Shown: positions 12,570 through 21,560, counted from the first letter of the stretch. The stretch is 64,000 nt of DNA from Urinicoccus massiliensis (GCF_900120405.1 NZ_LT635493.1:716897-780896); one strand, 5' to 3'. Numbers and translations: made by a program. Notes: generated from the sequence alone by a model not told the origin.

Positions 12570-13115
12570 CTATAATGAAGAAAAAAATCCTTGGTCCTTT
12601 TTCTTCTGACTTATCTTATCTAGGAGTTTTTTAGCCATATAGCCACAGGCCAGGCCCACCAAGATCCCCCCCAGAACATCTGTGGGAAAGTGGACAAAGA
12701 GGTAGAGCCTTGAAAAGGCAATGAGCCCCGCCAAGACAAAGGCTCCTAGGCCCCAATAGGGCTTGTTTAAGTAAAGAGCCTGGGCCGAAGCAAAACTCGC
12801 CATGGTGTGGCCACTGGGAAAAGAATAGTCCCTTAAGGGGGCCACCAGAATTTGGACCGAGGGATCTATCCAGTAGGGCCGCATCCTTTGGAAGAGATTT
12901 TTTAAGATTAGGTTACCAAAGAGGTAGGTCATGGCCAGGGCCAGGAGGATACAAAGACCCATCTTCCGGCTTTTCTTCCAGAATAAAAAAAGAAGGCCCA
13001 GGCAGATCCAAAAGGCTCCCCCTGTGGCAAAATGTGTGATGAAGACCATCAGCCGGTCAAGCCAAGGCTGGTGAATTCTTTGTAAGCCATAGAGTACGGT
13101 CCATTCCCAAGACAT
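12570..13115 (-). CDS. PAP2 family membrane phosphatase
   Basis: A 181-residue integral-membrane acid phosphatase of the PAP2/undecaprenyl-diphosphatase type. The three motifs are present: KNLFQRMRP, the PSGH motif (SFPSGHTMAS), and SRLYLFVHFPTD with the catalytic His. About five to six hydrophobic segments are visible. I placed the start at ATG 13115 because GGAGG lies seven bases upstream; an in-frame TTG at 13136 would put the ribosome site inside the gene. It could recycle undecaprenyl pyrophosphate or dephosphorylate lipids. It is the first gene of the methionine operon, with no obvious functional link. Confidence 0.87.
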   Translation of the reverse strand: MSWEWTVLYGLQRIHQPWLDRLMVFITHFATGGAFWICLGLLFLFWKKSRKMGLCILLALAMTYLFGNLILKNLFQRMRPYWIDPSVQILVAPLRDYSFPSGHTMASFASAQALYLNKPYWGLGAFVLAGLIAFSRLYLFVHFPTDVLGGILVGLACGYMAKKLLDKISQKKKDQGFFSSL

Positions 13116-13155
13116 ATTTTCCTCCTTTTCCCCCAATTGAATTTATTGTTTTCCT

Positions 13156-13184
13156 ATTGTAACACATTTTTCCCAATCCACCAA
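13156..13184 (-). promoter_or_regulatory. Candidate promoter of the PAP2-metH operon
   Basis: On the minus strand: TTGGTG (13179-13184), a 17-base spacer, TACAAT (13156-13161). The -35 is weak. I see no cobalamin, S-box or T-box riboswitch in the short leader. Confidence 0.4.
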
Positions 13185-13200
13185 CACAAAGGAGCTTTCC

Positions 13201-13761
13201 ATGAACAAGCATTTAGAACTTAATTTTTTTCATATAGAGGGCCACTATGGCGTTTACCAGGGCTGGATGAAGCGCCCTGCTTATTTTATTCGCCGGTCTT
13301 GTGGCCTGGCAGCCCTCTTAAACATCTTAATTTATGAAAAAATTCTCCAGGTCCATTCCATTGCTGAAGCTGGTTTTTACTTGGACCAACTATCCAAACC
13401 CTACCTTCCTAGACCCTGGGGGATTGTCCGTTTTTCAAGCCTCCTGGCTATTCTCAACCGACTGAGCCCAAAAAAATACCAGCTGGTGGCCTTTAAAAAG
13501 CCCCTCCAGCTGGATTTTGTCGTCGCCTTTATTCAAGAGGCCCTGGAAGGGGGTCATCCTCTCTTACTTTTAACCTTTAACCACAAGAGCCCTGCCTTCC
13601 ATAACCACTGGCTTACCATTACAGGACTCAGCTGGGAAGATGGCCAATACCAGATTATTTGCTCCAATTGGGGCCAAAGGCGGGTTTATTCCCTTAATAA
13701 GTACTTAAAAGAACCCTCCCTCTACCGGGGTCTGGGCTATTTTCAAGAACTTTCCTCTTGA
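13201..13761 (+). CDS. Papain/C39-like cysteine-peptidase-fold protein, function unknown
   Basis: A 186-residue protein that I do not recognise as a named family. The layout resembles a papain-like (C39-type) fold: a Cys in RRSCGLAALLN near residue 35, a His in HNHWLTITG near residue 139, and an Asn in SNWGQ near residue 160, in the right order for a Cys-His-Asn triad. There is no signal peptide. A good ribosome site (AAAGGAG) precedes ATG 13201. It could be a peptidase, a transglutaminase-like enzyme or a degenerate member. It is a single plus-strand gene between two minus operons, and its 3' end overlaps the next gene by 19 bases. Confidence 0.6.
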   Translation: MNKHLELNFFHIEGHYGVYQGWMKRPAYFIRRSCGLAALLNILIYEKILQVHSIAEAGFYLDQLSKPYLPRPWGIVRFSSLLAILNRLSPKKYQLVAFKKPLQLDFVVAFIQEALEGGHPLLLLTFNHKSPAFHNHWLTITGLSWEDGQYQIICSNWGQRRVYSLNKYLKEPSLYRGLGYFQELSS

Positions 13762-14219
13762 TTTTTCTTGCCACTGGTTTCTTCAATAGTCATGACAAAA
13801 ACCTGGGTATGGGCCAAGGCCCGGTCAATATAGTCCAGGCCTTCTTTTTTATATTCCTTAGAATATTTTTTAATTAGACCCTCCAGGGCTTGCCTCTTTT
13901 CCCGGGGATCTTCCAAGATTTTAACTTGGCCAAAGCAAATCACCGACTCATAATTAGATGAAAACTTGTCCGGAACCACTTCTTGCCAATAGACCAGGCT
14001 AAAGGAAGCCTGGGTCCCGGTCCCTATGGCCCGGACCTTTTCTCCCTCCCTGGCTCCATGGAAGTAGATTTTACCCTCTTGGTAGTAGTAATTGAGAGGA
14101 ATTCCATAGGGTCTAGCCTGGCTGTCCAGGATTGATAAAACCCCATAAGGGGCTTTTTTTAACCGTTCTTGACACCATTCTTGACTTTGACTCTTGTCTT
14201 TTCTTCGCATGGGAATCAT
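13743..14219 (-). CDS. Pyridoxamine 5'-phosphate oxidase-like FMN-binding protein (Nim-type)
   Basis: A 158-residue split-barrel flavoprotein. GVLSILDSQARPYGIPLNYY followed by GKIYFHGAREGEK is the pattern of the nitroimidazole-resistance (NimA)-like branch of the PPOX family, which reduces or binds small aromatic compounds with FMN. The substrate cannot be told from sequence. AAGGAG seven bases before ATG 14219 supports the start. It is the last gene of the minus operon that begins at 18348. Confidence 0.8.
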   Translation of the reverse strand: MIPMRRKDKSQSQEWCQERLKKAPYGVLSILDSQARPYGIPLNYYYQEGKIYFHGAREGEKVRAIGTGTQASFSLVYWQEVVPDKFSSNYESVICFGQVKILEDPREKRQALEGLIKKYSKEYKKEGLDYIDRALAHTQVFVMTIEETSGKKNQEESS

Positions 14220-14230
14220 TTTGCTCTCCT

Positions 14231-14932
14231 TTACTTGTCTTCTTTTAAAAGGTAGGTTAGACCCTCATCCAACATATTGGTGGTCACCACATGGCCTACA
14301 TCTTCAAACAAGCTAAAGTGGCAATTGGTCACCCCAGAGTCAACCAGGGCTTGGTAAAAAGATTCTTGGATTTGGGCCGGAATACTCTGGTCTTGACCTC
14401 CATTGGCCATGTAAAGGACCTTGCCCCGATAGGATGCCAGGTCCTCCATGGGTAGGTCGATCCCCTCTAGGTCTTGGGGTTTGAGACCATAATGTTGGCC
14501 CAGGGCTACAAAGTCAAAGGCCCCATTCATGGCCAGGCCTCCTTGGACAGGATAGTTTTTTAAAACCATACCCACAGTAAGGGCCCCCATGGAGTGGCCA
14601 GAAAGATAAATTGCATCTGTCTTTAGATAGTCTTGGATGTCTTGAAACTCATCATTATTTCTTTGGACCAGGTCCATTAGGGTTCTCCAGGGGATGTCCT
14701 CTCCAATATCCAGGTCCGGACTCTGCCTTTGTCCATGGTAGGGAGCATCTGGCAAGTAGGTGTCAAAACCATAGCTAGCAAAAATTCCCCCTCGAAAGAT
14801 GGAAGATTCTGCACTGGACCCCCAACCATGGTAGTAGACCATGGATCCATAGGGAGATTCATCTCCATAGAGGTGGATCACCGGCCGGCCGGCTATGGTG
14901 ATTTTTTCCATTTGAACATGTACTGGTAGCAT
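14231..14932 (-). CDS. Alpha/beta hydrolase
   Basis: A 233-residue serine hydrolase, probably a cytosolic esterase. YYHGWGSSAES is the oxyanion region, SGHSMGALT the nucleophile elbow, and NGGQDQSIP and EDVGHVV carry the Asp and His, so the triad is complete. The frame is open to 14959, but AAGGAG, seven bases before ATG 14932, fixes the start at MLPVHVQ. That ATG lies five bases after the ung stop region. Substrate unknown. Confidence 0.82.
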   Translation of the reverse strand: MLPVHVQMEKITIAGRPVIHLYGDESPYGSMVYYHGWGSSAESSIFRGGIFASYGFDTYLPDAPYHGQRQSPDLDIGEDIPWRTLMDLVQRNNDEFQDIQDYLKTDAIYLSGHSMGALTVGMVLKNYPVQGGLAMNGAFDFVALGQHYGLKPQDLEGIDLPMEDLASYRGKVLYMANGGQDQSIPAQIQESFYQALVDSGVTNCHFSLFEDVGHVVTTNMLDEGLTYLLKEDK

Positions 14933-14936
14933 GTCT

Positions 14937-15611
14937 TCACTCCTTAATGGCCCAATCAATGGGGCTTAGCTGGTTGGCTTCTAAGAATTCATTGCTTTTA
15001 GAAAAGGGTTTGGACCCGAAAAATCCCCGGTAGGCCGACAAGGGAGATGGGTGGGGGGCTTCCAAAATCAAGTGCTTAGGATTATTTAAAAGCTTTTTCT
15101 TGCTCCGGGCATGGGCTCCCCACAAGATGTAAACCAGGGCCTGGTCTTTTTTGTTTAAAAGAGACAGGATGGCGTCGGTAAAAATTTCCCAGCCAATGTC
15201 CTTGTGGCTAGTGGGACTGCCCTGGCGGACCGTCAGGGTGGTGTTTAAGAGTAGAACTCCCTGCTGGGCCCAAGACATGAGATAGCCAGTATGGGCCACA
15301 GGAATACCCAGGTCAGACTCCAGTTCCTTGTAGATATTTTGTAGGCTTGGAGGAATGGGAACCCCCCTTTGGACACTAAAGGCCATGCCGTGGGCCTGTC
15401 CCTTGCCGTGGTAGGGGTCTTGGCCCAGGATCACCACCTTGACATCCTGGTAGCTGGTGGTTTGCAGGGCATTAAAAATGTCTTCCATAGGCGGGTAGAT
15501 GGGATAATTTTGGTATTCTTCCCATAGGAGCCGGCGCAATTCCTGGTAGTAGGGCTTGTCCATTTCTGGAGCCAAAAGGTCCTGCCAATCGTTGTGGAAG
15601 ATTTCTTTCAT
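14937..15611 (-). CDS. ung: Uracil-DNA glycosylase
   Basis: Excises uracil from DNA, the first step of base excision repair. The 224-residue protein has the family-1 motifs: GQDPYHGKGQAHG with the catalytic Asp, and HPSPLSAYRGFFG with the catalytic His and the intercalation loop. GGAGG six bases before ATG 15611 sets the start, inside the end of the upstream TrkA-like gene. Length is typical. Confidence 0.96.
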   Translation of the reverse strand: MKEIFHNDWQDLLAPEMDKPYYQELRRLLWEEYQNYPIYPPMEDIFNALQTTSYQDVKVVILGQDPYHGKGQAHGMAFSVQRGVPIPPSLQNIYKELESDLGIPVAHTGYLMSWAQQGVLLLNTTLTVRQGSPTSHKDIGWEIFTDAILSLLNKKDQALVYILWGAHARSKKKLLNNPKHLILEAPHPSPLSAYRGFFGSKPFSKSNEFLEANQLSPIDWAIKE

Positions 15612-16963
15612 CGACTTCCTCCAATCCACTTCTTCAACATAGACTGTTGGTCCTTACGGTAGATTTTATTCAGGAGGTCTTCCCGAAGGCTGGTTTTTTC
15701 AAGAATAATCAGGCGGTCATCCTTTTTGAAAGTCAGCTGGCCACTGGGGATAATCAACTGCTTGTGCCTTAAGACGGCGCCAATAATCACCCCATCGGGC
15801 AGGACCATGTCCTTGAGGGCCTTGTCAATAATGGGGGCATCTTTTAAAAGTTCCAATTCCAAGAGTTCGCAGGTGCCTCCCGGCAGGGGGGTAATGTGGA
15901 TTTTCCCCGGCAGGTGGACCATGCTGAAGACCTGACTGGCGATGGCAATTCTTGGAATCATTTGGACCCCATGGACTACCTTTTCTGTGGCCTTGGCATA
16001 GTCCTTGTAGTTTAAGAGGCAGATGGTCTTTAAAAGACCCACCTCCCGGGCCAAAAGACTCATAACCACATTTTCGTTGTCATCTTGGCTGGCGCAAATA
16101 ACCCCCAGGATTTTTTTTGTGTCCATTTGGTTGAAGGTCTCCAGGCTGGTGAGCTTAGCCTGGTTGACCAGGGCCTTGGGAAGGGCCCTGCGCCAAGCCT
16201 TGAGGGATTGGTCCCGGGGAATGGTGACAATGCATTCATAGCCCTCATCTTCCAGGCAAAGGGCCAGTTCCTTGGCATAGATAGAGTCTCCCAGGATCCA
16301 AAAGGCCTTGCCGGTGGAATTATCTTGGTCCAAGGCATCCTGGCGACGAAAGGCCTCCAAAGACCCATTCCCTAGTAAAAAGAGCCGGTCGCCCTTTCTC
16401 AGGACTGTTTCCCCTTGGGGAATTAAAAAGTCCCCCTTGCGGTAGATGGCCACAATTAAGGTCCCATCTAAAAAGAGGTCCTTGACCTTTTGGCCTATCT
16501 TGGGATGGCGGTCTTCCAGGGTGTAGGCCCAAATATTCAAGTGGGGGTGGAGGTACTTTCTCCGGGGTAGCCCCTGGTCTTCTATGGAAAAGTGGATGAT
16601 ATAGTCTGCCATATTTTCCGAGGGATAGAGGTATTCATCTACAAAATCAAAGGTTTCCAGGATATTTGTCTTGGTTAAACTGTGGTTTTGAACCAGGACA
16701 ATGGTATAAGTATCCATTTGCTTCTTGCAAAAATAGGCCTGGAGGATATTTTCTTCATCATTGTCTCCCAAAATCAGGGTATAGTCCATGTCCCCAAAAT
16801 GGTTTAAATTTTGATAGGAAAATTCTTCTACTCTTAAGTTTTTATTTTTCGGATAATCCCAAGACTTGTTTTGGCAGAGCCAGTAAACTTCAATTTCTTG
16901 AGTCAAAAGTCTTTCCACCAAGTCCAGGGCAATGAGGTTGTCTCCAATTACACAAAATTTCAT
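15608..16963 (-). CDS. TrkA-like protein with degenerate nucleotide-binding sites
   Basis: A 451-residue cytosolic protein with the RCK layout of TrkA: Rossmann, TrkA_C, Rossmann, TrkA_C. The TrkA_C halves are recognisable (GVIIGAVLRHKQLIIPSG). The two nucleotide-binding loops are CVIGDNLIALD and WILGDSIYAKE. Both lack the GxGxxG glycines that the second TrkA in this window keeps (VGMGKLGY, IGGGKLGY). No TrkH channel gene is adjacent; the neighbours are a CDF transporter and ung. AGGTGG six bases before ATG 16963 supports the start. It may gate or regulate an unknown transporter without NAD. Confidence 0.8.
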   Translation of the reverse strand: MKFCVIGDNLIALDLVERLLTQEIEVYWLCQNKSWDYPKNKNLRVEEFSYQNLNHFGDMDYTLILGDNDEENILQAYFCKKQMDTYTIVLVQNHSLTKTNILETFDFVDEYLYPSENMADYIIHFSIEDQGLPRRKYLHPHLNIWAYTLEDRHPKIGQKVKDLFLDGTLIVAIYRKGDFLIPQGETVLRKGDRLFLLGNGSLEAFRRQDALDQDNSTGKAFWILGDSIYAKELALCLEDEGYECIVTIPRDQSLKAWRRALPKALVNQAKLTSLETFNQMDTKKILGVICASQDDNENVVMSLLAREVGLLKTICLLNYKDYAKATEKVVHGVQMIPRIAIASQVFSMVHLPGKIHITPLPGGTCELLELELLKDAPIIDKALKDMVLPDGVIIGAVLRHKQLIIPSGQLTFKKDDRLIILEKTSLREDLLNKIYRKDQQSMLKKWIGGSR

Positions 16964-16972
16964 TCTAACCAC

Positions 16973-18127
16973 CTAGTATTTTAAATCAATATTTACAAGA
17001 GCCTTGTAGCCCGGGTATTTTTCCTCTAATTCTTGAACCAGGTCCTCCCTGACCCGGTCCCTGGATTCTTGGTCCGGATAGTGACTGCCAAGAACCGTTA
17101 GGTCCAGGTAGATGGCTTTTTCATCAGCAACCAGGGTAAGGTCATGGTAGCTATCGACTCCTTCTTTTTCTTGGATAAAGCCGTCAACCAGGGCCATGAT
17201 TTCCCTTTCAAAGGGGCTTGTTTCTCCTACGGGGTCTACATGGATGATCAGGTGGATGTCCATGGCTGCAGAAATTTCTCGCTCGGCCCGATCTACGATT
17301 TTATGGACCTCCAAGAGGGACATGGTACTTGGAAATTCCGCATCCAAAACCACAATGGTTTTTTCCGGTCCAAAGCTATTAAAGATAATATCGTGGACCC
17401 CTTGGACATGGTCATAGGTCATCATCCTCTGCTTTAGCTCCTGGTAGGTCCCCCGGCTGGGCCCCTGGCCAATTAAGATACTCATGGTTTCTGAGATGAG
17501 CTCCCAGCCACTTTTGATGATTAAAATCGAAACCACCAGGCCCACCAGGCCATCAATGGCCAGGTCTGTTAGGGTATCCAAAAGCATGGAGGCCAAGACC
17601 ACACCGGTAACCAGGCAGTCTCCCAAGGAGTCTGCCGCTGTGGCCTTTAAGGGCGTGGAATCAATGGCCTCTCCTACCTTCTTGTTAAAGTGGGCCTGCC
17701 AAAATTTAACTCCTATGGACAGGACCAAAAGAATAAAGGCCAGAAGGGTAAAGTGGGTTTTTTCCGGATTGATAATCCGCTCAATACTGGTTTTAGAAAA
17801 TTGCAGGCCCACCACAATGACAAAACAGGAAATAATCAAACCCGTTACATATTCAACCCGGCCATGGCCCTGGGGGTGGTCCTCATCCGGGGGTTTGTCT
17901 GCAAAGTGGGCTCCAGCAATGGTAATGACGGAGGATGTGGAGTCCATTAAATTGTTCATGGCATCGGCCAGAACAGACACAGAGCCCGAAAAAAGCCCTA
18001 TGGACAACTTAACGATGGTTAAAAGTCCATTGGACACCAGGCCCACCAGGCCGGCTAAGAGGGATATTTTCGTGCGGTTTTCATCTTTTTCCCCCAACCG
18101 GCCCTTTTTTAGCACCCATTGAATCAT
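16973..18127 (-). CDS. Cation diffusion facilitator (CDF) family metal exporter, possibly Mn2+
   Basis: A 384-residue proton-coupled efflux pump with about six membrane segments and a cytosolic C-terminal domain. The transport-site residues are in ADAMNNLMD (TM2) and ADSLGD (TM5). They give an Asn-Asp/Asp-Asp set, as in manganese exporters of the MntE group, rather than the His-containing set of zinc exporters. HPQGHGRVEY is the usual loop motif. The protein is longer than the typical 300 residues because of an extended tail from about 300. Its ATG overlaps the upstream DUF896 stop (ATGA). Mn2+ specificity is inferred. Confidence 0.85.
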   Translation of the reverse strand: MIQWVLKKGRLGEKDENRTKISLLAGLVGLVSNGLLTIVKLSIGLFSGSVSVLADAMNNLMDSTSSVITIAGAHFADKPPDEDHPQGHGRVEYVTGLIISCFVIVVGLQFSKTSIERIINPEKTHFTLLAFILLVLSIGVKFWQAHFNKKVGEAIDSTPLKATAADSLGDCLVTGVVLASMLLDTLTDLAIDGLVGLVVSILIIKSGWELISETMSILIGQGPSRGTYQELKQRMMTYDHVQGVHDIIFNSFGPEKTIVVLDAEFPSTMSLLEVHKIVDRAEREISAAMDIHLIIHVDPVGETSPFEREIMALVDGFIQEKEGVDSYHDLTLVADEKAIYLDLTVLGSHYPDQESRDRVREDLVQELEEKYPGYKALVNIDLKY

Positions 18128-18348
18128 TTTTCCCTTTCCTTTTCTTTTTCCTTTTTCAATTTTTCAGGCGTAACATCTTGGCCCTTTTCGTCCACCACCT
18201 TGGTCTTTAATAAGGTGGCCCTAAGGTTTTTTCGAAAGTCTTCCAGGTATTCTTTTCTCAATCTTGCTTGTTCTTCTTTTTCTTCAGCCGTAAGGTCTCT
18301 GGTTTTTTCCAGGCGAGCCAGGGCATTGATCCGATCTAAAATTTTCAT
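18124..18348 (-). CDS. DUF896 (UPF0291/YnzC-like) small protein
   Basis: A 74-residue cytoplasmic protein. RINALARLEKTRDLTAEEK followed by EQARLRKEYLEDFR is the DUF896 signature of small helical Firmicute proteins of unknown role. The tail after residue 58 is almost entirely Lys and Glu. The start is ATG 18348, which has AGAGGTGA upstream; an open frame extends to 18384 without a ribosome site. It is the first gene of the operon running to 13743. Confidence 0.88.
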   Translation of the reverse strand: MKILDRINALARLEKTRDLTAEEKEEQARLRKEYLEDFRKNLRATLLKTKVVDEKGQDVTPEKLKKEKEKEREK

Positions 18349-18363
18349 AGTCACCTCTTTTCC

Positions 18364-18372
18364 ATTATACCA
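18364..18372 (-). promoter_or_regulatory. Extended -10 promoter of the DUF896-CDF-ung operon
   Basis: The minus strand reads TGG then TATAAT (-10 at 18364-18369), a few bases upstream of the DUF896 ribosome site. No clear -35 is present. Confidence 0.5.
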
Positions 18373-18435
18373 TGTTTGGGGCAAAATCTTCCCAAAGTAG
18401 GGTTAACAAAATATTTATTTTTCTTTAATATTCCT

Positions 18436-18464
18436 TTGAAATCATGGCCTAGATGGGTTATGAT
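18436..18464 (+). promoter_or_regulatory. Promoter of the Na/Pi symporter gene
   Basis: TTGAAA (18436-18441), a 17-base spacer, TATGAT (18459-18464). A strong ribosome site, AGGGGGG, follows before ATG 18492. Confidence 0.65.
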
Positions 18465-18491
18465 TAAATAGAGAATATTTAGGGGGGAATT

Positions 18492-20090
18492 ATGTCCATT
18501 TATACGGTTTTTGCCATGTTGGGTGGCTTGGCCTTATTTCTATATGGGATGGATTTAATGAGCGAGGGCCTGGAAACTACAGCCGGCAACAAGCTCCATT
18601 CTATTATAGAAAAATTAACATCCTCTACGTCTAAGGGTCTACTGGTAGGTATTATTGTAACAGCCATTATTCAAAGTTCTTCTGCCACCACCGTTATGAC
18701 TGTAGGGTTTGTAAACGCAGGCCTTATGACCATCCGCCAGTCCGTAGGAATTATTATGGGGGCCAACATCGGGACCACAGTCACCGGTCAATTGGTTGCC
18801 TTAAATATTACGGACTCAGCACCTTTACTGGCCTTTGGAGGTTTTGTGGTCTATAAATTTGTCAACAAAAAGACCATTTCCAGCCTGGGTTCAGTTATTA
18901 TGGGGCTGGGGCTCTTGTTTATGGGAATGGAGATCATGTCTTCATCCATGAGCCCACTACAAGACAGTCCTGTTTTTACAAGTCTTATGTTGAAATTTTC
19001 CAACCCCATTCTAGGAGTTATGGTTGGTTGTCTTGTGACAGCCTTGATTCAATCGTCCAGTGCCTCCATGGGGATTTTACAAGCCTTGGCCAATAAGAAT
19101 TTAATTGGCCTGTCAGGGTCCATCTACATCATCTGCGGTTTTAATATTGGAACCTGTATCACCAGTCTCCTCTCTTCCATGGGGTCTAGTGTCAATGCCA
19201 AAAGAACCGCCTTGGTCCACGTCTTGTTCAACCTTATTGGAACGTTTCTTTTTATCTTCCTGGTCCAAGTGTTCCCGATTGAACGCTTTATCCTGTCCAT
19301 TTCCAAGGACCTACCGGCAGCCCAGTTGGCCAATCTTCATACCATGTTTAACGTGGTTACCACCCTGCTATTATTTCCTTTTTCTAAGCAACTGGCTAGT
19401 TTGGCTACCCGCCTGCTGCCCATGAAGGATGCACCCATGGACTCTATGAGCCTTCGCTATATCAAGCCCAAAAATGTCCATGATGCCAACCTGGTTTTAA
19501 CCGATGTCCGGGCGGAAGCTGACCGAATGTTGAATATTTCCTTAAAGAACTACTATTTGGCTATTGAGTGTTTTTACTATTATGATGACAACAAGCACAG
19601 GGAAATTCTCCACAACGAAGAAGTCATTAACTATTTAAACTCCCATATTACCAAGTATATTATTGACCTTTTAAGTGAGGCCATGGATGACCAAGTGGCA
19701 TCCTACTTTACAGGTTATATGCGGATTGTTCGGGATATCGAGCGGATTGGCGACCACATTAAAAACATCGCTGAATTTGCCGAAATCAACGAAGAAAGAA
19801 AGCTGACTTTTTCCGACCAATGCTATGAAGAGTTGGATGTCTTAAATAAGTCCCTCCTCTCCTTCTATGACCTTGTAACCAAGGAAGAAGACCGGTTTAT
19901 TCGCCGGTCCAAGGCCAGGGATTTTGACCTAAGTATTTCCAGCAATATTGAAAAATATCGAGACCTCCACCTAGACCGGATGAAGGATGGAATCTGTAAT
20001 CCAGAAAGTGGTTTAGTCTATGAAAAAACCCTAACTGCTTTTGAAAGAATCTCCGCTTATTTGAGAAACATTGGTAAATTAAAAATGTGA
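18492..20090 (+). CDS. Na+/phosphate cotransporter family protein with PhoU-like domain
   Basis: A 532-residue type-II Na/Pi symporter. Two inverted repeats each carry the family QSSS signature (QSSSATTVM near residue 59, QSSSASMGI near 188), within about eight membrane segments up to residue 310. The C-terminal 200 residues are a cytosolic PhoU-like helical bundle (RIGDHIKNIAEFA). It probably imports phosphate with sodium. It is monocistronic and ends at a bidirectional terminator shared with brnQ. Confidence 0.92.
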   Translation: MSIYTVFAMLGGLALFLYGMDLMSEGLETTAGNKLHSIIEKLTSSTSKGLLVGIIVTAIIQSSSATTVMTVGFVNAGLMTIRQSVGIIMGANIGTTVTGQLVALNITDSAPLLAFGGFVVYKFVNKKTISSLGSVIMGLGLLFMGMEIMSSSMSPLQDSPVFTSLMLKFSNPILGVMVGCLVTALIQSSSASMGILQALANKNLIGLSGSIYIICGFNIGTCITSLLSSMGSSVNAKRTALVHVLFNLIGTFLFIFLVQVFPIERFILSISKDLPAAQLANLHTMFNVVTTLLLFPFSKQLASLATRLLPMKDAPMDSMSLRYIKPKNVHDANLVLTDVRAEADRMLNISLKNYYLAIECFYYYDDNKHREILHNEEVINYLNSHITKYIIDLLSEAMDDQVASYFTGYMRIVRDIERIGDHIKNIAEFAEINEERKLTFSDQCYEELDVLNKSLLSFYDLVTKEEDRFIRRSKARDFDLSISSNIEKYRDLHLDRMKDGICNPESGLVYEKTLTAFERISAYLRNIGKLKM

Positions 20091-20122
20091 GTCCGAAAGA
20101 TCTTCCGGATTCATGGCAATAC

Positions 20123-20154
20123 AAAAAGACCAGGATCTTATTTCCTGGTCTTTT
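20123..20154. terminator. Bidirectional Rho-independent terminator
   Basis: AAAAAGACCAGG pairs with CCTGGTCTTTT across a nine-base loop, with T runs on both strands. It sits between the convergent Na/Pi symporter and brnQ genes. Confidence 0.85.
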
Positions 20155-20175
20155 GCTTTATTTAAATCTAATTTT

Positions 20176-21462
20176 TCATTCTTCAAGGGAATCAACTTCT
20201 TTGATTGGCAAAAAGGTAAAGATGAGACCAAAGACCAAGGAAAAGGCCAACCATAGGAAGGTTCCTTGGTTTTCCGGCATGGTTTTTTGTAGCTGAGCAT
20301 AGTAGTCTATGTGGATGAAAAGGGCTAAAAGCTTTGATAGAACCGGTACCAGAGCTCCAAAGACCAAGCCGATATAGGTGGATCTTTTCTTGATAAAGCG
20401 GTCAAATAGGATGGCCAGGATCAAAATAATGGCCACAGGATAGATGCCTTCCAAAATAGGGCCGGACACCTTAATGATGTACTCTACTCCTCCTAGGGAT
20501 AAAAAGAAGGAAACCAGGCTTACCAAATAGACTAAAAACCGATAAGAAAGTTTATTCCTGCTGATTTTTTGAAAGTATTCTGCACAGGTTACCGTCAGGC
20601 CAATGGCCGTTGTCAAGCAAGCCAGGGTCATGGCCAGAGACAAGAGAATCATACCCACAATCCCCAACATGGCATCGGTTGACTTAACTAAAAGTTCTAC
20701 CCTGGATAGGCCTTCCCAACCGAAGCTGGAAATGGTAGACCCCAGGTAGATAAAACCCCCATAAATAAAGGACAGGCCTATTCCGGCAATGGCTGCTGCC
20801 TTTTTGGTAAAGGTCATCAGGGCCTGGCCTTCATAGCCCAGGTCCCGAAAGCCCTGGATGACAATAAAGGTAAACATCAAGGCTGCCAGGCAGTCCATGG
20901 TTTGGTAGCCCTGTTTAAAAGAAAATCCGAAAACCCCATGGGCGTGGAGGTCCACAGGATGGCCCAGGGGAAAAAGTACAGCCCGCAGGATAATAATAGT
21001 TAGGGTCACTAAAAGGGCTGGAGTCAAGTATTTTCCTAAAATATCAATGACCTTGCTTTCCGATAGGCAAAAGTAAATCACCAATAAAAAGAAAATTCCA
21101 TTGACTAAAATACTGGGTACAGAAGGGGCTAGGCTGGCTTGTAAAACCTCCGAGGTAGTGGCTGCTGTTCTTGGTATGGCTAGACCTGGTCCAATACATA
21201 GGATAATCAGTAAACTAAAGAGTTTAGAAAAATTATTTCCAACCCTTTGGCCAATTCCTGATATCTCTCCTCCCACCTTTGTTGTGGCCAAGACTCCTAG
21301 CATAACAAAACCTACGCCTGTTAGTAGGAATCCCAAGGCGGAAATCCACCATTCTGTTCCTGCTTGAATTCCTAAAGTTGGTGGAAAGATTAAATTTCCT
21401 GATCCAAAAAACATAGAAAATAAAGCAAAACCTGAAATAATAATCTGTTTGTTTTTTTTCAT
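20176..21462 (-). CDS. brnQ: Branched-chain amino acid carrier BrnQ/LIVCS
   Basis: A 428-residue inner-membrane symporter for leucine, isoleucine and valine with about 12 hydrophobic segments. The N-terminal block FALFSMFFGSGNLIFPP is the hallmark of the LIVCS family. Further family segments include FTKKAAAIAG and the repeated Gly-rich helices. Length matches the family. It is monocistronic, with its own -10 and an inverted repeat upstream. Confidence 0.93.
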   Translation of the reverse strand: MKKNKQIIISGFALFSMFFGSGNLIFPPTLGIQAGTEWWISALGFLLTGVGFVMLGVLATTKVGGEISGIGQRVGNNFSKLFSLLIILCIGPGLAIPRTAATTSEVLQASLAPSVPSILVNGIFFLLVIYFCLSESKVIDILGKYLTPALLVTLTIIILRAVLFPLGHPVDLHAHGVFGFSFKQGYQTMDCLAALMFTFIVIQGFRDLGYEGQALMTFTKKAAAIAGIGLSFIYGGFIYLGSTISSFGWEGLSRVELLVKSTDAMLGIVGMILLSLAMTLACLTTAIGLTVTCAEYFQKISRNKLSYRFLVYLVSLVSFFLSLGGVEYIIKVSGPILEGIYPVAIILILAILFDRFIKKRSTYIGLVFGALVPVLSKLLALFIHIDYYAQLQKTMPENQGTFLWLAFSLVFGLIFTFLPIKEVDSLEE

Positions 21463-21493
21463 ACCTGCCTCCCCGAAAATAGAATATTTGTTT

Positions 21494-21517
21494 ATTATAT
21501 CATGAATTTCCCATGAT
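21494..21517 (-). promoter_or_regulatory. brnQ -10 box with adjacent inverted repeat (candidate operator)
   Basis: The minus strand has TATAAT (21494-21499). Directly upstream is ATCATG-N7-CATGAT (21499-21517), which occupies the promoter spacer. A regulator bound there would block RNA polymerase. No good -35 is present. Confidence 0.4.
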
Positions 21518-21560
21518 AGGTGGAAAAATCACGAATTTTAGATGAATTTGCCTTAATTAA

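Noticed and set aside
13116..13200. Cobalamin or S-box riboswitch before the methionine operon
   Set aside because: The leader is under 50 bases, far too short for either, and has no matching core motifs.
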